Origin: Acidovorax sp. NCPPB 4044
GTDB taxonomy: Bacteria; Pseudomonadota; Gammaproteobacteria; Burkholderiales; Burkholderiaceae_C
Length of the DNA stretch: 64,000 bases
Assembly: GCF_028069655.1 (NCBI RefSeq)
Contig: NZ_JAMCOS010000001.1
Span: forward strand, 4,494,001-4,558,000
Direction of reading: 5' to 3'
The stretch's first letter is position 1; every line of letters starts with the position of its first letter. Positions 17,007 to 26,813 of this stretch are shown here, piece after piece. The position numbers were made by a program, and so were the translations under genes. The notes under the pieces were generated by a model. It worked only from the letters and a program-made list of their open reading frames with translations, searched no databases and was not told the origin of the DNA.

Positions 17007-17405
17007 ATGTCCCAGAACAACGCACCCACCGCTTCGCACACTGCATCGCCCTCGCGCGGCTCCCGCCGCTGGCTGGTCGCCGCCCCGATCGCGCTGGCCT
17101 CCGTGCTGGCTCTGTCGGCCTGCGACCGCAACAAGGAAAGCAATGTGAACACCGCCCCGGCCAGCACGCCCGCTCCGACCACGGCGCCCGCGGCCTCCGA
17201 CACCATGGGCACCGGCACGGGCGGCAGCAGCATGGGCTCGGGCAGCAGCACCGGCACCACCGGCAGCGGCACGACCGGCTCCGACGCCGCGACGGGCGCC
17301 GCCTCCACCCCGCCGCCCGCCGGTGGCGCGACCTTCGGCGGCACGGCGCCCGTGCCGGCCGCACCGGCCTCCGCCGCGTCGGACGCTGCCAGCGCCGCGC
17401 GCTGA
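17007..17405 (+). CDS. Low-complexity lipoprotein
   Basis: A 132-residue predicted lipoprotein. A basic n-region (residues 15-21), a hydrophobic stretch and the lipobox LALSAC place the lipidated cysteine at about residue 39. The mature part has DRNKESNV and then only Ala, Pro, Thr, Ser and Gly repeats, so it is probably disordered in the periplasm. The ATG has a GGAG ribosome site about 12 bases upstream. It diverges from radA across 269 bases. The low complexity gives no basis for a function. Confidence 0.7.
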   Translation: MSQNNAPTASHTASPSRGSRRWLVAAPIALASVLALSACDRNKESNVNTAPASTPAPTTAPAASDTMGTGTGGSSMGSGSSTGTTGSGTTGSDAATGAASTPPPAGGATFGGTAPVPAAPASAASDAASAAR

Positions 17406-17562
17406 TCCAGCCGCCCACGGGCCCATTCGCCCGTCCCGGGCGGCTGCGGCCGCCCCCGCAGCACAATAGCCCTTCCCGGCCCCGAGCACGCCCCCATGGC
17501 GCCTGCGCGGGGCCTTTCTTCGTGTGCACGGGCCCGCGGCCCGGAGAAGGAGGCAGGAGACG

Positions 17563-18564
17563 ATGAAGGTTGCGATCTATGGCGCGGGCGCCATCGGCGG
17601 CTGGATGGGCATGGCGCTGTCGCGCGCCGGGGCCCGGGTGTCCTTCGTGGCGCGCGGCGCCACGCTGCAGGCGCTGCGCAGCGACGGCCTGCGCTGCATC
17701 CGGCCGGACGGCACGCTGGAGCACGCCCGTGTGGCCGCGGAGGAAGACCCCGCGGCGCTCGGCGCGCAGGACGCCGTCGTGCTGGCCGTGAAAGCCCCCG
17801 CCCTGCCCGATGTCGCGGCGCGCATCGCACCGCTGCTCGGGCCGCAGACCGTGGTGCTGACCGCCATGAACGGCGTGCCCTGGTGGTTCCTGGAGGGCTG
17901 CGCCGGCCCCGCCCGCGGCCAGGCGCTGCAGGCCGTGGACCCGGACGGCGCCCTGGCGCGCGCCATTCCCGCCGCCCGCGTGGTCGGCGGCGTGGTGCAC
18001 GCGAGTTGCTCCCTCGATGCGCCGGGCGTGGTGCGGCAGCATTTCGGCAACCGGCTGATCCTGGGCGAGGCGACCGGCGCGCCCACCGCGCGCCTGCAGT
18101 CGATCGCGGACGCGCTCGCGCGCGGCGGCATCGACGTGGAGCGATCCGCCCGCATCCAGCAGGACATCTGGTTCAAGCTCTGGGGCAACCTCACCATGAA
18201 CCCGATCAGCGCGCTCACCGGCGCCACCACCGACCGCATCCTGGACGATGACCTCGTGCGCGCGTTCGTCTCCGACGTGATGCGCGAGGCCCGCACCATC
18301 GGCGAGCGGCTGGGCCTGCCGATCGACCAGCAGCCCGAAGACCGCCATGCCGTCACGCGCAAGCTCGGCGCGTTCAAGACCTCGATGCTGCAGGACGCCG
18401 AAGCCGGCAAGCCGATGGAGATCGACGCGCTGGTGGGCGCCGTGCATGAACTCGGCCGGCTCACGCAGACGCCCGCGCCGGCCACCGGCGCGCTGTTCGG
18501 ACTCGTGCGGCTCATGGGCCGCACACGCGGGCTCTACGGGGCCCCGGCACCTCGATCACTATAA
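17563..18564 (+). CDS. panE: 2-dehydropantoate 2-reductase-like
   Basis: A 333-residue NADPH-dependent reductase of the ApbA/PanE family, which reduces ketopantoate to pantoate for coenzyme A synthesis. The Rossmann loop GAGAIGG is at residues 7-13. The catalytic lysine lies in WFKLWGNLTMNP, with the following Asn also conserved. The start at 17563 follows GGAGGCAGGAG; the frame upstream is spurious. The stop codon (18562-18564) lies inside a copy of the dispersed repeat, so insertion of the repeat may have set the present C-terminus. Many bacteria have several ApbA-family members acting on other 2-oxoacids, so the exact substrate is inferred. Confidence 0.87.
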   Translation: MKVAIYGAGAIGGWMGMALSRAGARVSFVARGATLQALRSDGLRCIRPDGTLEHARVAAEEDPAALGAQDAVVLAVKAPALPDVAARIAPLLGPQTVVLTAMNGVPWWFLEGCAGPARGQALQAVDPDGALARAIPAARVVGGVVHASCSLDAPGVVRQHFGNRLILGEATGAPTARLQSIADALARGGIDVERSARIQQDIWFKLWGNLTMNPISALTGATTDRILDDDLVRAFVSDVMREARTIGERLGLPIDQQPEDRHAVTRKLGAFKTSMLQDAEAGKPMEIDALVGAVHELGRLTQTPAPATGALFGLVRLMGRTRGLYGAPAPRSL

Positions 18565-18619
18565 AAACAATAGCAAACTATTCAATGAAAACGGCGGCAT
18601 GAAGCCAAAAAGGCTTCGA
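18557..18619 (+). repeat. Dispersed palindromic repeat, copy 2
   Basis: CTATAAAAACAATAGCAAAC and ATTCAATG are followed by CGGCGGCATG and a second perfect hairpin, GAAGCC-AAAAA-GGCTTC (18601-18617). The first bases supply the TAA stop of the panE-like gene. Confidence 0.85.
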
Positions 18620-18702
18620 ATGGCCGCTCCCTCCACGTTCCCCGCGCCGGTCTATCCATCCGCCCGGCCTTCCATCGCCTCGACCTCCGAAAGGGACCTT
18701 CC

Positions 18703-19335
18703 ATGACCGTGCCTTCCTCGCCTTCCGCCCTCACGCTCTATTACGCCCGCGGCACCTGCGCCCTGGCGGTGCGCATCGCCCTGGAGGAGGCCGGTGCCGA
18801 CTACACGCTCGCGCGGCTGGATTTCGCGGCCCAGCAGCAGCACTCGCCCGAATACCTGGCGCTCAACCCCAAGGGCCGCGTTCCCGCGCTGGTGACCGAG
18901 ACCGGCGTGCTCACCGAAACACCCGCGCTGCTGGCCTACGTGGCGCAGCGCTTCGCGCAGGCGCGGCTCGCGCCCGTGGCGCCGCACGCCTTCGCGCGCA
19001 TGCAGGAGTTCCACAGCTACCTGGCCTCCACCGTGCACGTGGCCCATGCGCATGGCCGGCGCGGCGCCCGCTGGGCGGACGAGCCCGAGGCCATCGCCGC
19101 TATGCAGCGCAAGGTCGCCCCCAACATGGTGGAATGCTTCGAGCTGATCGAGCGCCACTACCTGCAGGGCACCTGGGTGCTGGGCGAGGACTACTCGGTG
19201 AGCGACGCCTACCTGTTCTCGGTGGCCGGCTGGCTGCAGAGCGACGGCGTGGACATCGCGCAGTTCCCGAAGGTGCAGGCCCACCACCGGCGCATGGCCG
19301 AGCGCCCGGCCGTGCAGGCGGCGATGAAAGACTGA
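18703..19335 (+). CDS. Glutathione S-transferase family protein
   Basis: A 210-residue cytosolic GST of normal length. The N-terminal thioredoxin-like domain (about residues 9-85) has TLYYARGTCALAVRIALEE, NPKGRVPALV with the cis-Pro that binds glutathione, and the Glu-Thr-Pro turn LTETPALLAYV. The C-terminal helical domain carries YSVSDAYLFSVAGWL, the N-capping box typical of GSTs. The cysteine in GTCALAV and the lack of an N-terminal catalytic Ser/Tyr motif suggest a beta-class enzyme. It follows the panE-like gene, but a repeat lies between them, so co-transcription is uncertain. Confidence 0.9.
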   Translation: MTVPSSPSALTLYYARGTCALAVRIALEEAGADYTLARLDFAAQQQHSPEYLALNPKGRVPALVTETGVLTETPALLAYVAQRFAQARLAPVAPHAFARMQEFHSYLASTVHVAHAHGRRGARWADEPEAIAAMQRKVAPNMVECFELIERHYLQGTWVLGEDYSVSDAYLFSVAGWLQSDGVDIAQFPKVQAHHRRMAERPAVQAAMKD

Positions 19336-19359
19336 GCGCCCCCCGGCCGGGGCGGCCGG

Positions 19360-20940
19360 TCAGTTCACCTTGAGCACGCGCCAGTCGATGCGGTTGTCGG
19401 CGCGGTGCGGCAGGTCCACCTTCTGCGTGGAGGCCCAGGGGATGATCTGGTTGTAGAGCGGGATGTGCGAGACCAGCTCGTGGTCCTTCAGCAGCGCCTG
19501 CTCGATGAGGCCGTTGCGCGTGGCGGCGTCGGTCTCCTTCTTGATGCGCTCGATCAGCGCGTCCTGCTGCGGATCGGAGAAGCGGCCCAGGTTGAAGTTG
19601 CCGTCGCCGCCCGCGCCCGGCGAGCGGATCAGCGACTGCAGCGAGTAGAACGCGTCGAAGGTCGGCACGCCCCAGCCCAGCAGGTAGATGCTGGCCTCGT
19701 TGCGCTGGATCATCGGGAAATACGTGGCGAAGGGCTGGGTGCGCAGCTTGGCGCGCACGCCCACCTTGGCCCACTGCGCGGTGATGGCCTGGCAGAGCTG
19801 CTCGTCGTTCGTGTAGCGGCCCGCGCTGCACGCGAAATCGACCTCGAAGCCCTGCGGGTAGCCGGCATCGGCCAGCAGCTTCTGCGCGGCGGCGGGGTCG
19901 TAGGGCCAGCGCGCGTCGGCCTTGGGCGTCCAGCCGTTCACCTGCCGAGCGATGAGCGCGCCCGTGGGCTGCGCGAGCCCGCGCAGCGTCACGCGCTGGA
20001 TGGTGGCGATGTCGATCGACTGGTAGAGCGCGCGGCGCACGCGCACGTCCTTGAGCGGGTTCTTGCCCTTCACGTTCGAGCCCTGCAGCTCGTCGCGGAA
20101 CTGGTCCAGCCCCAGGAACAGCGTGCGGTTCTCGGGGCCTTCCAGCACCTTGAAGCCGCCGGTCTGGCGCACGCGGGCGATGTCCTGCGGGCTCGGGTCG
20201 AGCACGAAATCCACCTCGCCCGAGAGCAGCGCCGCGGTGCGCGTGGCATCGGACTTGATGGGCGTGTAGACCACGTCGGTCACGTTGCCCGCGAACTTGC
20301 CCTTGCCCCACCAGTGCGGGTTGGCCGCCAGCACCGTGCGCTGGTCGGGCGACCACGACTTGAGCACGAACGGGCCCGTGCCGAGCGCGTTGCGGTGCGT
20401 GTAGGGCTCGTCGGTGGTCTTGATGTCCTTCGGGGTGGTGGCGTTGTTCTTCTCGGCCCAGGGCTTGCTCAGGATGCGCAGCTCGGTGAGCTGGTTCACC
20501 AGCACGGGGTTGGGCACGTCCGAGAAGATGTCGATCGTCTGCGCGTCCACCACCTGCACGCGGTCGATGCCCTGCGCGTACACGGCGTAGTTGGAGGTCT
20601 TGGCCTTCGCGCGCTCCAGCGAGAACTTCACGTCCTCGGCCGTGAGCGGCGAGCCGTCGCTGAACTGCACCCCGCGCCGCAGCGTGATGCGCAGCTGCGT
20701 GGGGCTGACCTGCTTCCAGGCGGTGGCCAGCTGCGGCTCGGGCTTGAAGGTCTTGCTGTTGTATTCGACCAGCGTCTCGTACACGGCCGAATGCAGCACG
20801 TTGTTCGGGCCCACGTTGTGCGCGTGCACGTCCCAGGTGGACACGTCGGCCGAGCGGGCGAAGCGGAAGGTGGCGGCCTGCGCGGCCAGCGGAAGGGCCA
20901 CGGCAAGCGCGGTGGCCAGGAGGGTGCGTGCGAATCGCAT
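19360..20940 (-). CDS. ABC substrate-binding protein, peptide family (SBP_bac_5)
   Basis: A 526-residue periplasmic protein with a clear Sec signal (about residues 1-22, ending AQAATFRF). It belongs to family 5 extracellular solute-binding proteins (DppA/OppA/NikA type), with SDGSPLTAEDVKFSLERAK, the family signature, near residues 95-115. Such proteins hand di- or oligopeptides, nickel or glutathione to an ABC permease. No permease or ATPase gene lies next to it, so it may feed a transporter encoded elsewhere. It overlaps nothing and is convergent with the GST gene. Confidence 0.9.
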   Translation of the reverse strand: MRFARTLLATALAVALPLAAQAATFRFARSADVSTWDVHAHNVGPNNVLHSAVYETLVEYNSKTFKPEPQLATAWKQVSPTQLRITLRRGVQFSDGSPLTAEDVKFSLERAKAKTSNYAVYAQGIDRVQVVDAQTIDIFSDVPNPVLVNQLTELRILSKPWAEKNNATTPKDIKTTDEPYTHRNALGTGPFVLKSWSPDQRTVLAANPHWWGKGKFAGNVTDVVYTPIKSDATRTAALLSGEVDFVLDPSPQDIARVRQTGGFKVLEGPENRTLFLGLDQFRDELQGSNVKGKNPLKDVRVRRALYQSIDIATIQRVTLRGLAQPTGALIARQVNGWTPKADARWPYDPAAAQKLLADAGYPQGFEVDFACSAGRYTNDEQLCQAITAQWAKVGVRAKLRTQPFATYFPMIQRNEASIYLLGWGVPTFDAFYSLQSLIRSPGAGGDGNFNLGRFSDPQQDALIERIKKETDAATRNGLIEQALLKDHELVSHIPLYNQIIPWASTQKVDLPHRADNRIDWRVLKVN

Positions 20941-21098
20941 GGTGTGTCGTCGTCCCGGATGTGAAAGGCTGCAGCGCAGCGCGAGCCGGCCACTATGCCC
21001 ACCCGCCCGGCCGCAGCGAACGACTTTGTGGTTGTATCGATATGCGCGTGCCCGGCGCCGCCCTTCGCAAAAGCAGAGGCCGGCGCAGGCCCGGCGGT

Positions 21099-21995
21099 TC
21101 AGTGGCCGCCGCGCGTGAGCATGCGCACGGCCGCGGGCAGCGAGCCCGCGTCGGGCAGGAAGCGGTCGATGGCGGCGCCGAGCACGATGGCGCACAGCAG
21201 CGCGCCGAGCAGCGGCTTCCAGGTGAGGCGCACGGCGGCCGTGAGCCAGCCCGCGCGCTCCACGCCCATCGCAGCCCGCGCGGTGGCGTAGGAGAACGCC
21301 AGTTCCACCGCCACGGCCAGCAGCACGTCGAAGCCGAAGTACAGCAGCGCGAGCGCCCCCGCGCCGAACAGCACGGCCGCGCCGATGAGGAAGATGGCCA
21401 CCACGGGCACGACCACCACCGCGCCCTCGTCGGCGTCGGCCGCCGCGCCGAGCGCGCCGCCGGCCATGTCGCCCAGGGAATCGCCCAGCGAGCCGCCCAC
21501 GGCGTCGCCGAAATGCCCGTCGGCCCCGGCCCCGGCGAAGTCGCCGCCGCCCGCGCGCGGCAGCGGAGGCGTGCGCCCGCCGGCGCCGCGCAGCGCACGC
21601 GCGGCGAGGTCGCCGGCGTCATGGATGAGCTCGGCCGCGTCGAGCGCGTCTCCGGCGCCCGGGCCATCGGCGCCGTCTTCATCGCGGTCCCGCGCACGGC
21701 GCTCGGGCAGCTGCACGAGGCGGGCGGCCCAGAGGCGCAGCACCACCAGGTAGGCCGCGTAGCCAGCCCCGAGCGTGACGAGGTAGCGCACGGCAAGCGA
21801 GTCCACGCCCAGCACCATCTGCGTGTGCGAGACCGCCCACATGAAGGCCATCATGAAGGCGCCGATGCACCAGCCGTGCACCCGCAGCCGGTAGCGGCTC
21901 TGCAGCGATTCCTGCAGCGCGCGGCCGGGCGTGCGCACGCGGCGCCAGCTCGATCCCCCGGCGCGCTGGCCGGGCCGGGCCTTGCCGCCGCGCAT
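21099..21995 (-). CDS. Membrane protein of unknown function
   Basis: A 298-residue protein with two N-terminal helices (about residues 35-85), a Gly/Asp-rich acidic middle (about 130-170) and further hydrophobic segments (about 170-245 and 258-280). Its ATG overlaps the stop of alr as TGATG, so it is translationally coupled to alanine racemase. The Gly-rich segment preceding membrane helices (GGSLGDSLGDMAGGALG) is unusual. I do not recognise a characterised family. The coupling hints at a cell-envelope role, but nothing more can be said. Confidence 0.7.
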   Translation of the reverse strand: MRGGKARPGQRAGGSSWRRVRTPGRALQESLQSRYRLRVHGWCIGAFMMAFMWAVSHTQMVLGVDSLAVRYLVTLGAGYAAYLVVLRLWAARLVQLPERRARDRDEDGADGPGAGDALDAAELIHDAGDLAARALRGAGGRTPPLPRAGGGDFAGAGADGHFGDAVGGSLGDSLGDMAGGALGAAADADEGAVVVVPVVAIFLIGAAVLFGAGALALLYFGFDVLLAVAVELAFSYATARAAMGVERAGWLTAAVRLTWKPLLGALLCAIVLGAAIDRFLPDAGSLPAAVRMLTRGGH

Positions 21996-23101
21996 CAGTC
22001 CACCACCACCGGCACGCGCGGCGCCAGCGCGCACATGAGTTCGTAGCCCACCGTGCCGGCGGCCCGCGCGACCTCGTCGATCGGCAGCACGGCGCCACCG
22101 GGCGCGCGGCCCCAGAGCGTGGCCTCGCTGCCCACGCCCGCCAGCACGCCGGCGTCCTGCAGCGGCGACAGGTCGACGGTGACCATGTCCATGCTCACGC
22201 GGCCCACGAGGCGCGTGCGCACGCCGTCCACCAGCACCGGCGTGCCGTTGGGGGCATGGCGCGGGTAGCCGTCGGCGTAGCCGCAGGCCACGACGCCGAT
22301 GCGCATCGGCCGGTCGGCCGTGAAGGAGGATCCGTAGCCCACCGTGTCGCCCGCCTCCAGCTGCTGCGTGCCGATGATGCGCGCCGACAGCGTCATGGCG
22401 GGGACCAGGCCCCAGTGCGCCGCCGTGTGCTCGGGGAAATCGGGCGCGCTGCCGTAGAGCACGATGCCCGCGCGCACCCAGTCGCCGCGCACCTGCGCAT
22501 CGCCGGCATGCCGCAGCGTGGCGGCGCTGTTGCTGACCGTGCGCTCGCCCGGCAGGTCCTGCGTGGCCGTGGCGAAGGCATCGACCTGGTGGGCGATGCC
22601 GCGCGGGCCGTCGGCGTCGCTGAAGTGGGTCATGAACGAGATCTCGTCCACCTGCGGCAGCGCGTTGAGCCGCGCCCAGGCCGCGCGGTAGCGCGCGGGC
22701 GGGAAGCCCAGCCGGTTCATGCCGGAGTTCATCTTGAGGAAGACGCGGTGCGGCGCATGCGTCTTGTGGGCCGAGAGCCAGTCGATCTGCTCGTCGCAGT
22801 GCACCGTGTGCCACAGCGACAGGCGCGAGCACAGCTCCAGGTCGCGCGGCTCGAACACGCCCTCCAGCAGCAGGATGGGCCCGCGCCAGCCCAGCCGGCG
22901 CACGCGCTCGGCCTCGGCCAGGTCCAGCAGCGCGAAGCCGTCGGCGCCGCGCAGGCCCTCGAACACGCGCTCGATGCCATGGCCGTAGGCGTTCGCCTTG
23001 ACCACCGCCCACGCGCGGGCATCGGGCGCGCCGGCACGGGCGCGGGCCAGGTTTCGCTGCAGTGCAGCAGTGTGGATGGTGGCTTGTATGGGGCGCGGCA
23101 T
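21995..23101 (-). CDS. alr: Alanine racemase
   Basis: A 368-residue PLP enzyme that converts L- to D-alanine for peptidoglycan. The PLP lysine is K35 in [10 protein letters not shown] and the second catalytic base is Y256 in DTVGYGSSF. The C-terminal beta domain contains [12 protein letters not shown]. The start [10 protein letters not shown] is favoured because the family always begins just before the first beta strand; the extra 26 upstream codons are not conserved-looking. A membrane-protein gene is coupled downstream, and lplT is divergent across 140 bases. Confidence 0.96.
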   Translation of the reverse strand: MPRPIQATIHTAALQRNLARARAGAPDARAWAVVKANAYGHGIERVFEGLRGADGFALLDLAEAERVRRLGWRGPILLLEGVFEPRDLELCSRLSLWHTVHCDEQIDWLSAHKTHAPHRVFLKMNSGMNRLGFPPARYRAAWARLNALPQVDEISFMTHFSDADGPRGIAHQVDAFATATQDLPGERTVSNSAATLRHAGDAQVRGDWVRAGIVLYGSAPDFPEHTAAHWGLVPAMTLSARIIGTQQLEAGDTVGYGSSFTADRPMRIGVVACGYADGYPRHAPNGTPVLVDGVRTRLVGRVSMDMVTVDLSPLQDAGVLAGVGSEATLWGRAPGGAVLPIDEVARAAGTVGYELMCALAPRVPVVVD

Positions 23102-23241
23102 GGGGGCGGAGCTGCAGGGCGAAAAGGGGGGAATTCTGGCATCGGGCCGTCGGGAGCGCGTGATATAACCGCCAGTCACTTGCAGCCGGTTCCGAGATTT
23201 AACAGGGCATCAGTTGTTCTGATGCACCCCACAGCCATTCG

Positions 23242-24522
23242 ATGAAGCGCGGTTTCTACACCATCATGTCGGCGCAGTTTTTCAGCTCGCTGGCCGACAA
23301 CGCACTCTTCGTGGCGGCCGTCGAACTGCTGCGCACCAGCGGATCCCCGGAATGGCAGCGGGCCGCGCTGGTCCCGATGTTCGCCCTCTTCTACGTCGTG
23401 CTGGCGCCCTTCGTGGGCGCTTTCGCCGATGCGCTGCCCAAAGGCAAGGTCATGTTCGTGAGCAACGCGATCAAGGTCGTGGGCTGCCTCATGATGCTGT
23501 TCGGGTCGCACCCGCTCATCGCCTACGCGGTGGTGGGCCTCGGGGCCGCGGCCTATTCGCCGGCCAAGTACGGCATCCTCACGGAGCTGCTGCCCGCATC
23601 GCAGCTGGTCAAGGCCAACGGCTGGATCGAGGGGCTCACGATCGCATCGATCATCCTGGGCGTGCTGCTGGGCGGCCAGCTCGTGGGGCCCAACATCTCG
23701 GCATGGCTGCTGTCGGTGGACCTTCCCCTCATCGACACCGGCGTGGACACGGCGGCCGAGGCGGCCATCGCCACGCTCATCGCGATCTACATGGCGGCCG
23801 CCTGGTTCAACACGCGCATCCCGCACACCGGCGTGGAGATGCGCGCGATGCCCGCCAACCCGCTCGCGCTGCTGCCCGATTTCTGGGCCTGCAACAACCG
23901 CCTCTGGCGCGACAAGCTCGGCCAGATCTCGCTGGCCACCACCACGCTGTTCTGGGGCGCGGGCGGCAACCTCAAGTTCATCGTGCTGGCCTGGGCCGCG
24001 GCGGCGCTCACCTACAACACCACGCAGGCCTCGGCGCTCACGGGCGTGGTGGCCATCGGCACGGCCGTGGGCGCGGTGGTGGCCTCCATGCGCATGCGGC
24101 TGGACATGGCCACCAAGGTCATCCCGCTGGGCATCGCCATGGGCGTGCTGCTGATCCTGATGGTGTTCATCAAGAGCATCTGGATCGCCATCCCCTTCCT
24201 GATCCTGCTGGGCGGGCTGGGCGGCTACCTGGTCGTGCCCATGAACGCGCTGCTGCAGCACCGCGGGCACAACCTCATGGGCGCGGGCCGCTCCATCGCC
24301 GTGCAGAACTTCAACGAGCAGGCCGCCATCCTGGGCCTGGGCGCGTTCTACAGCCTCTCGCTGAAGATGGGGCTGTCGGTGTTCGGCGCCATCACCGCCT
24401 TCGGCCTCGTGGTGGCCGGCGTGATGTGGGCGATCCGCCGCTGGCACCAGCACAACTGCGTGCGCTACCGCGACGAGGTCGAGCACCTGCTGCACATCGC
24501 GCGGCACGACCACCACCACTGA
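23242..24522 (+). CDS. lplT: Lysophospholipid transporter LplT
   Basis: A 426-residue MFS protein with about twelve helices and the LplT-specific N-terminus FYTIMSAQFFSSLADNALF (residues 5-23). LplT flips lysophospholipids from the outer to the inner leaflet of the inner membrane for re-acylation by Aas. The motif YSPAKYGILTELLP is also typical. No aas gene is adjacent. The C-terminal tail is His-rich (ARHDHHH). A divergent alr gene is upstream. Family membership is clear; the exact lipid is inferred. Confidence 0.92.
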   Translation: MKRGFYTIMSAQFFSSLADNALFVAAVELLRTSGSPEWQRAALVPMFALFYVVLAPFVGAFADALPKGKVMFVSNAIKVVGCLMMLFGSHPLIAYAVVGLGAAAYSPAKYGILTELLPASQLVKANGWIEGLTIASIILGVLLGGQLVGPNISAWLLSVDLPLIDTGVDTAAEAAIATLIAIYMAAAWFNTRIPHTGVEMRAMPANPLALLPDFWACNNRLWRDKLGQISLATTTLFWGAGGNLKFIVLAWAAAALTYNTTQASALTGVVAIGTAVGAVVASMRMRLDMATKVIPLGIAMGVLLILMVFIKSIWIAIPFLILLGGLGGYLVVPMNALLQHRGHNLMGAGRSIAVQNFNEQAAILGLGAFYSLSLKMGLSVFGAITAFGLVVAGVMWAIRRWHQHNCVRYRDEVEHLLHIARHDHHH

Positions 24523-24566
24523 CGGCGGCGCCCCCGCCGCCGCCCGCGCCGGATCCCGACCGGCAT

Positions 24567-24625
24567 CTGCTATTACTTCAATAGCAAAAGATCCAGCAGA
24601 ATCGCCGGCATGGACCGGATTTCGC
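24567..24625 (+). repeat. Dispersed palindromic repeat, copy 3 (degenerate)
   Basis: GCTATTACTTCAATAGC forms the core hairpin (24569-24585), followed by a divergent tail with CGCCGGCATG. The element runs right up to the start codon of the DMT transporter gene and replaces the place where a ribosome binding site would be. Confidence 0.7.
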
Positions 24626-24626
24626 C

Positions 24627-25502
24627 ATGACCTCGCCGCTGCCCATCCTCGCCCTGCTGTTCAACGCCTTCGTGTGGGGCCTCGCGTGGTGGCCGTTCCG
24701 CCTGATGCACGGCGCGGGCCTGCACCCGCTGTGGGCGACGGCGGTGATGTATTGCGGCGTGCTGCTCGCGCTGCTGGCGCTGCGGCCCGGCATCTGGGCG
24801 CAGGTGCGCGCGCACCCGCAGCTCTGGCTGCTGGCCCTGAGTTCGGGGCTGAACAACGTGGCCTTCAACTGGGCGGTCACCGTGGGCGACGTGGTGCGCG
24901 TGATCCTTCTCTTCTACCTCATGCCCGCCTGGGCGGTGCTGCTGGCCTGGAAGGTGCTGGGCGAGCGGCCCACGGGCCATGCGGTGGCGCGGCTGGCGCT
25001 GGCCTTCGCGGGCGTGGTGCTGGTGATCTGGCCCGAGGGCGCCTCGGCGCAGGCCCTGCTGCACGGGCTGTCGATGGCCGACGGGCTGGCGCTGCTGGGC
25101 GGCTTCATGTTCGCGCTCACCAACGTCACGCTGCGCCGCCTGCACGCGGTGCCGGGGCAGGCGCGCATGTTCTCGATGTTCGGCGGCTGCCTGCTGATGG
25201 CGCTGGCGGTGGGCGCGATCGGCCTGCAGGCGGGCGTGGTGGAACCCTTCCCCGCACCCAACGCCACCTGGGTGGCGACGGCGGTGCTGCTGGCGGGCGT
25301 GCTGCTGCTGGGCAACTGGGCGCTGCAGTTCGGCGCCTCCCGGCTCGCCGCGGGCACGACGGCCGTGGTGATGCTGTCGGAGGTGGTGTTCGCCAGCGTC
25401 TCGTCGGTGCTGCTGTCGGCCGCCACGCTGCAGCCGCGCACGCTGCTGGGCGGCGGGATGATCGTGCTGGCGGCGCTGCTGGCCTCGCTGCAGCGGCGCT
25501 GA
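24627..25502 (+). CDS. DMT-superfamily (EamA) transporter
   Basis: A 291-residue membrane protein with ten predicted helices arranged as two EamA repeats (about residues 5-130 and 150-288). It begins LALLFNAFVWGLAWWPFRLM and the end of the first repeat has WKVLGERPTG, a typical EamA motif. These are mostly exporters of metabolites or amino acids; the substrate is unknown. No clear Shine-Dalgarno sequence precedes the ATG, and a degenerate copy of the dispersed repeat occupies the leader. Confidence 0.87.
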   Translation: MTSPLPILALLFNAFVWGLAWWPFRLMHGAGLHPLWATAVMYCGVLLALLALRPGIWAQVRAHPQLWLLALSSGLNNVAFNWAVTVGDVVRVILLFYLMPAWAVLLAWKVLGERPTGHAVARLALAFAGVVLVIWPEGASAQALLHGLSMADGLALLGGFMFALTNVTLRRLHAVPGQARMFSMFGGCLLMALAVGAIGLQAGVVEPFPAPNATWVATAVLLAGVLLLGNWALQFGASRLAAGTTAVVMLSEVVFASVSSVLLSAATLQPRTLLGGGMIVLAALLASLQRR

Positions 25503-25744
25503 CGGCGCGGGCCGGCCTGCGCGCGCCGGCCGCCGCGCCCCCCACGGCCGAGCCGGCGTGCAGATGAAAAACAACGGTCGGCGCCCGTGACCCCGCCTCC
25601 GCGCGGCTTTTGGGGCTGCGGGCGTTCCGCAGCATGGATTCCGGTGAACCCCGCCCTCCGCGCGGTACGGTTGTCGCCACCATCGCTCCCCAGCGCGTCG
25701 CGGCTGCCGCACCGGTGCCCCGCGCGTTCCGAGGAGCCGACCGG

Positions 25745-26776
25745 ATGACCCCCACGACACGCCGTTTCTTCGCCCGCGCAGGCGCCCTGGCCCTGGCCGC
25801 CGCCTGCCTGGCCCCGTCCATCGCGGCCGCGCAGGTGGCCTGGACGCTGGCCTCCGGCTATCCGGCCGACCTGTTCCACACGGTGAACCTGCGCCAGTTC
25901 GCCGACGACGTGAAGGCCCGCACGCGCGGCGCCCTGGCCATCGACCTGCGCGCCGACAACAGCGCCGCCAGGCTCCCGGAGATCGCGGCCAAGGTGCGCT
26001 CGGGCGAGATCGCCGCGGGCGAGGTGCTGCTCAGCTCGCTGGCCGGCGAGGCCAAGATCGCCGGCGCCGACGCCATCCCCTTCATCGTGAACAGCTACGA
26101 GGACGCGCAGCGCTTCTGGACTGCGCAGCGCCCGGTCCTGCAGGAGGCCCTCGACCGGCAGGGGCTGGTGGTGCTGTACGCCGTGCCGTGGCCCGCGCAG
26201 GGACTGTTCACCGCGCGGCCCATCCGCGCCATGGCCGATCTGCGTGGCGCCAAGATGCGCACCTACAACCCCAGCACCGTGCGCATCGCCCAGCTGGTGG
26301 GCGCTGCGCCGGTGGACGTGCCCGCCCAGGGCATCCACCAGGCGTTCGTGGAACGCCGCGTGGACACGATGTTCACCTCGCCCGCCACGGGCGTGGACGG
26401 CAAGGTCTGGGAAACGCCGGTCAAGTATTTCTACAACGTGCGCGGCTGGTATCCCAAGAACCTCGTCGTCGCCAACAAGGCGAAGTGGATGGCCCTGCCG
26501 GAGGCCACGCGCCAGGCCGTGCAGGCCGCCGCCGCCGAGGCGCAGAAGCGCGGCTGGGCCGCGAGCGATGCGGCGGCGTCCGCGTCGGTGGCCGAACTCG
26601 CGCGCAACGGCATCAAGGTGGAGACCCCCGAGCCGGAACTGCGGCGCGAACTGCGCCGCCTGGGCGAGCACTTCGCGGTCGAATACCTGCGCGAGACCGG
26701 CGCCGAGGGCAACCGGGTGTTGATCCCCTACTTTGCTGGCGACAATGCGGCCACCGCAGCGGCGAAGTCTCCCTGA
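25745..26776 (+). CDS. TRAP transporter substrate-binding protein (DctP)
   Basis: A 343-residue periplasmic protein. A twin-arginine-like start (TRRFFARAGALALAAA) and a hydrophobic core give a signal peptide ending near AAAQ at residue 30. The mature part has the DctP fold with the conserved carboxylate-binding Arg in AKMRTYNPST at about residue 178. TRAP systems import dicarboxylates and other acids using an ion gradient. No dctQ or dctM membrane genes are adjacent, so it is an orphan here. The ATG at 25745 is chosen because the signal peptide starts there. Confidence 0.9.
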   Translation: MTPTTRRFFARAGALALAAACLAPSIAAAQVAWTLASGYPADLFHTVNLRQFADDVKARTRGALAIDLRADNSAARLPEIAAKVRSGEIAAGEVLLSSLAGEAKIAGADAIPFIVNSYEDAQRFWTAQRPVLQEALDRQGLVVLYAVPWPAQGLFTARPIRAMADLRGAKMRTYNPSTVRIAQLVGAAPVDVPAQGIHQAFVERRVDTMFTSPATGVDGKVWETPVKYFYNVRGWYPKNLVVANKAKWMALPEATRQAVQAAAAEAQKRGWAASDAAASASVAELARNGIKVETPEPELRRELRRLGEHFAVEYLRETGAEGNRVLIPYFAGDNAATAAAKSP

Positions 26777-26813
26777 CCGCGCCGGCCTGCGGTGCCCTCC
26801 GGAGGAGCCCGCC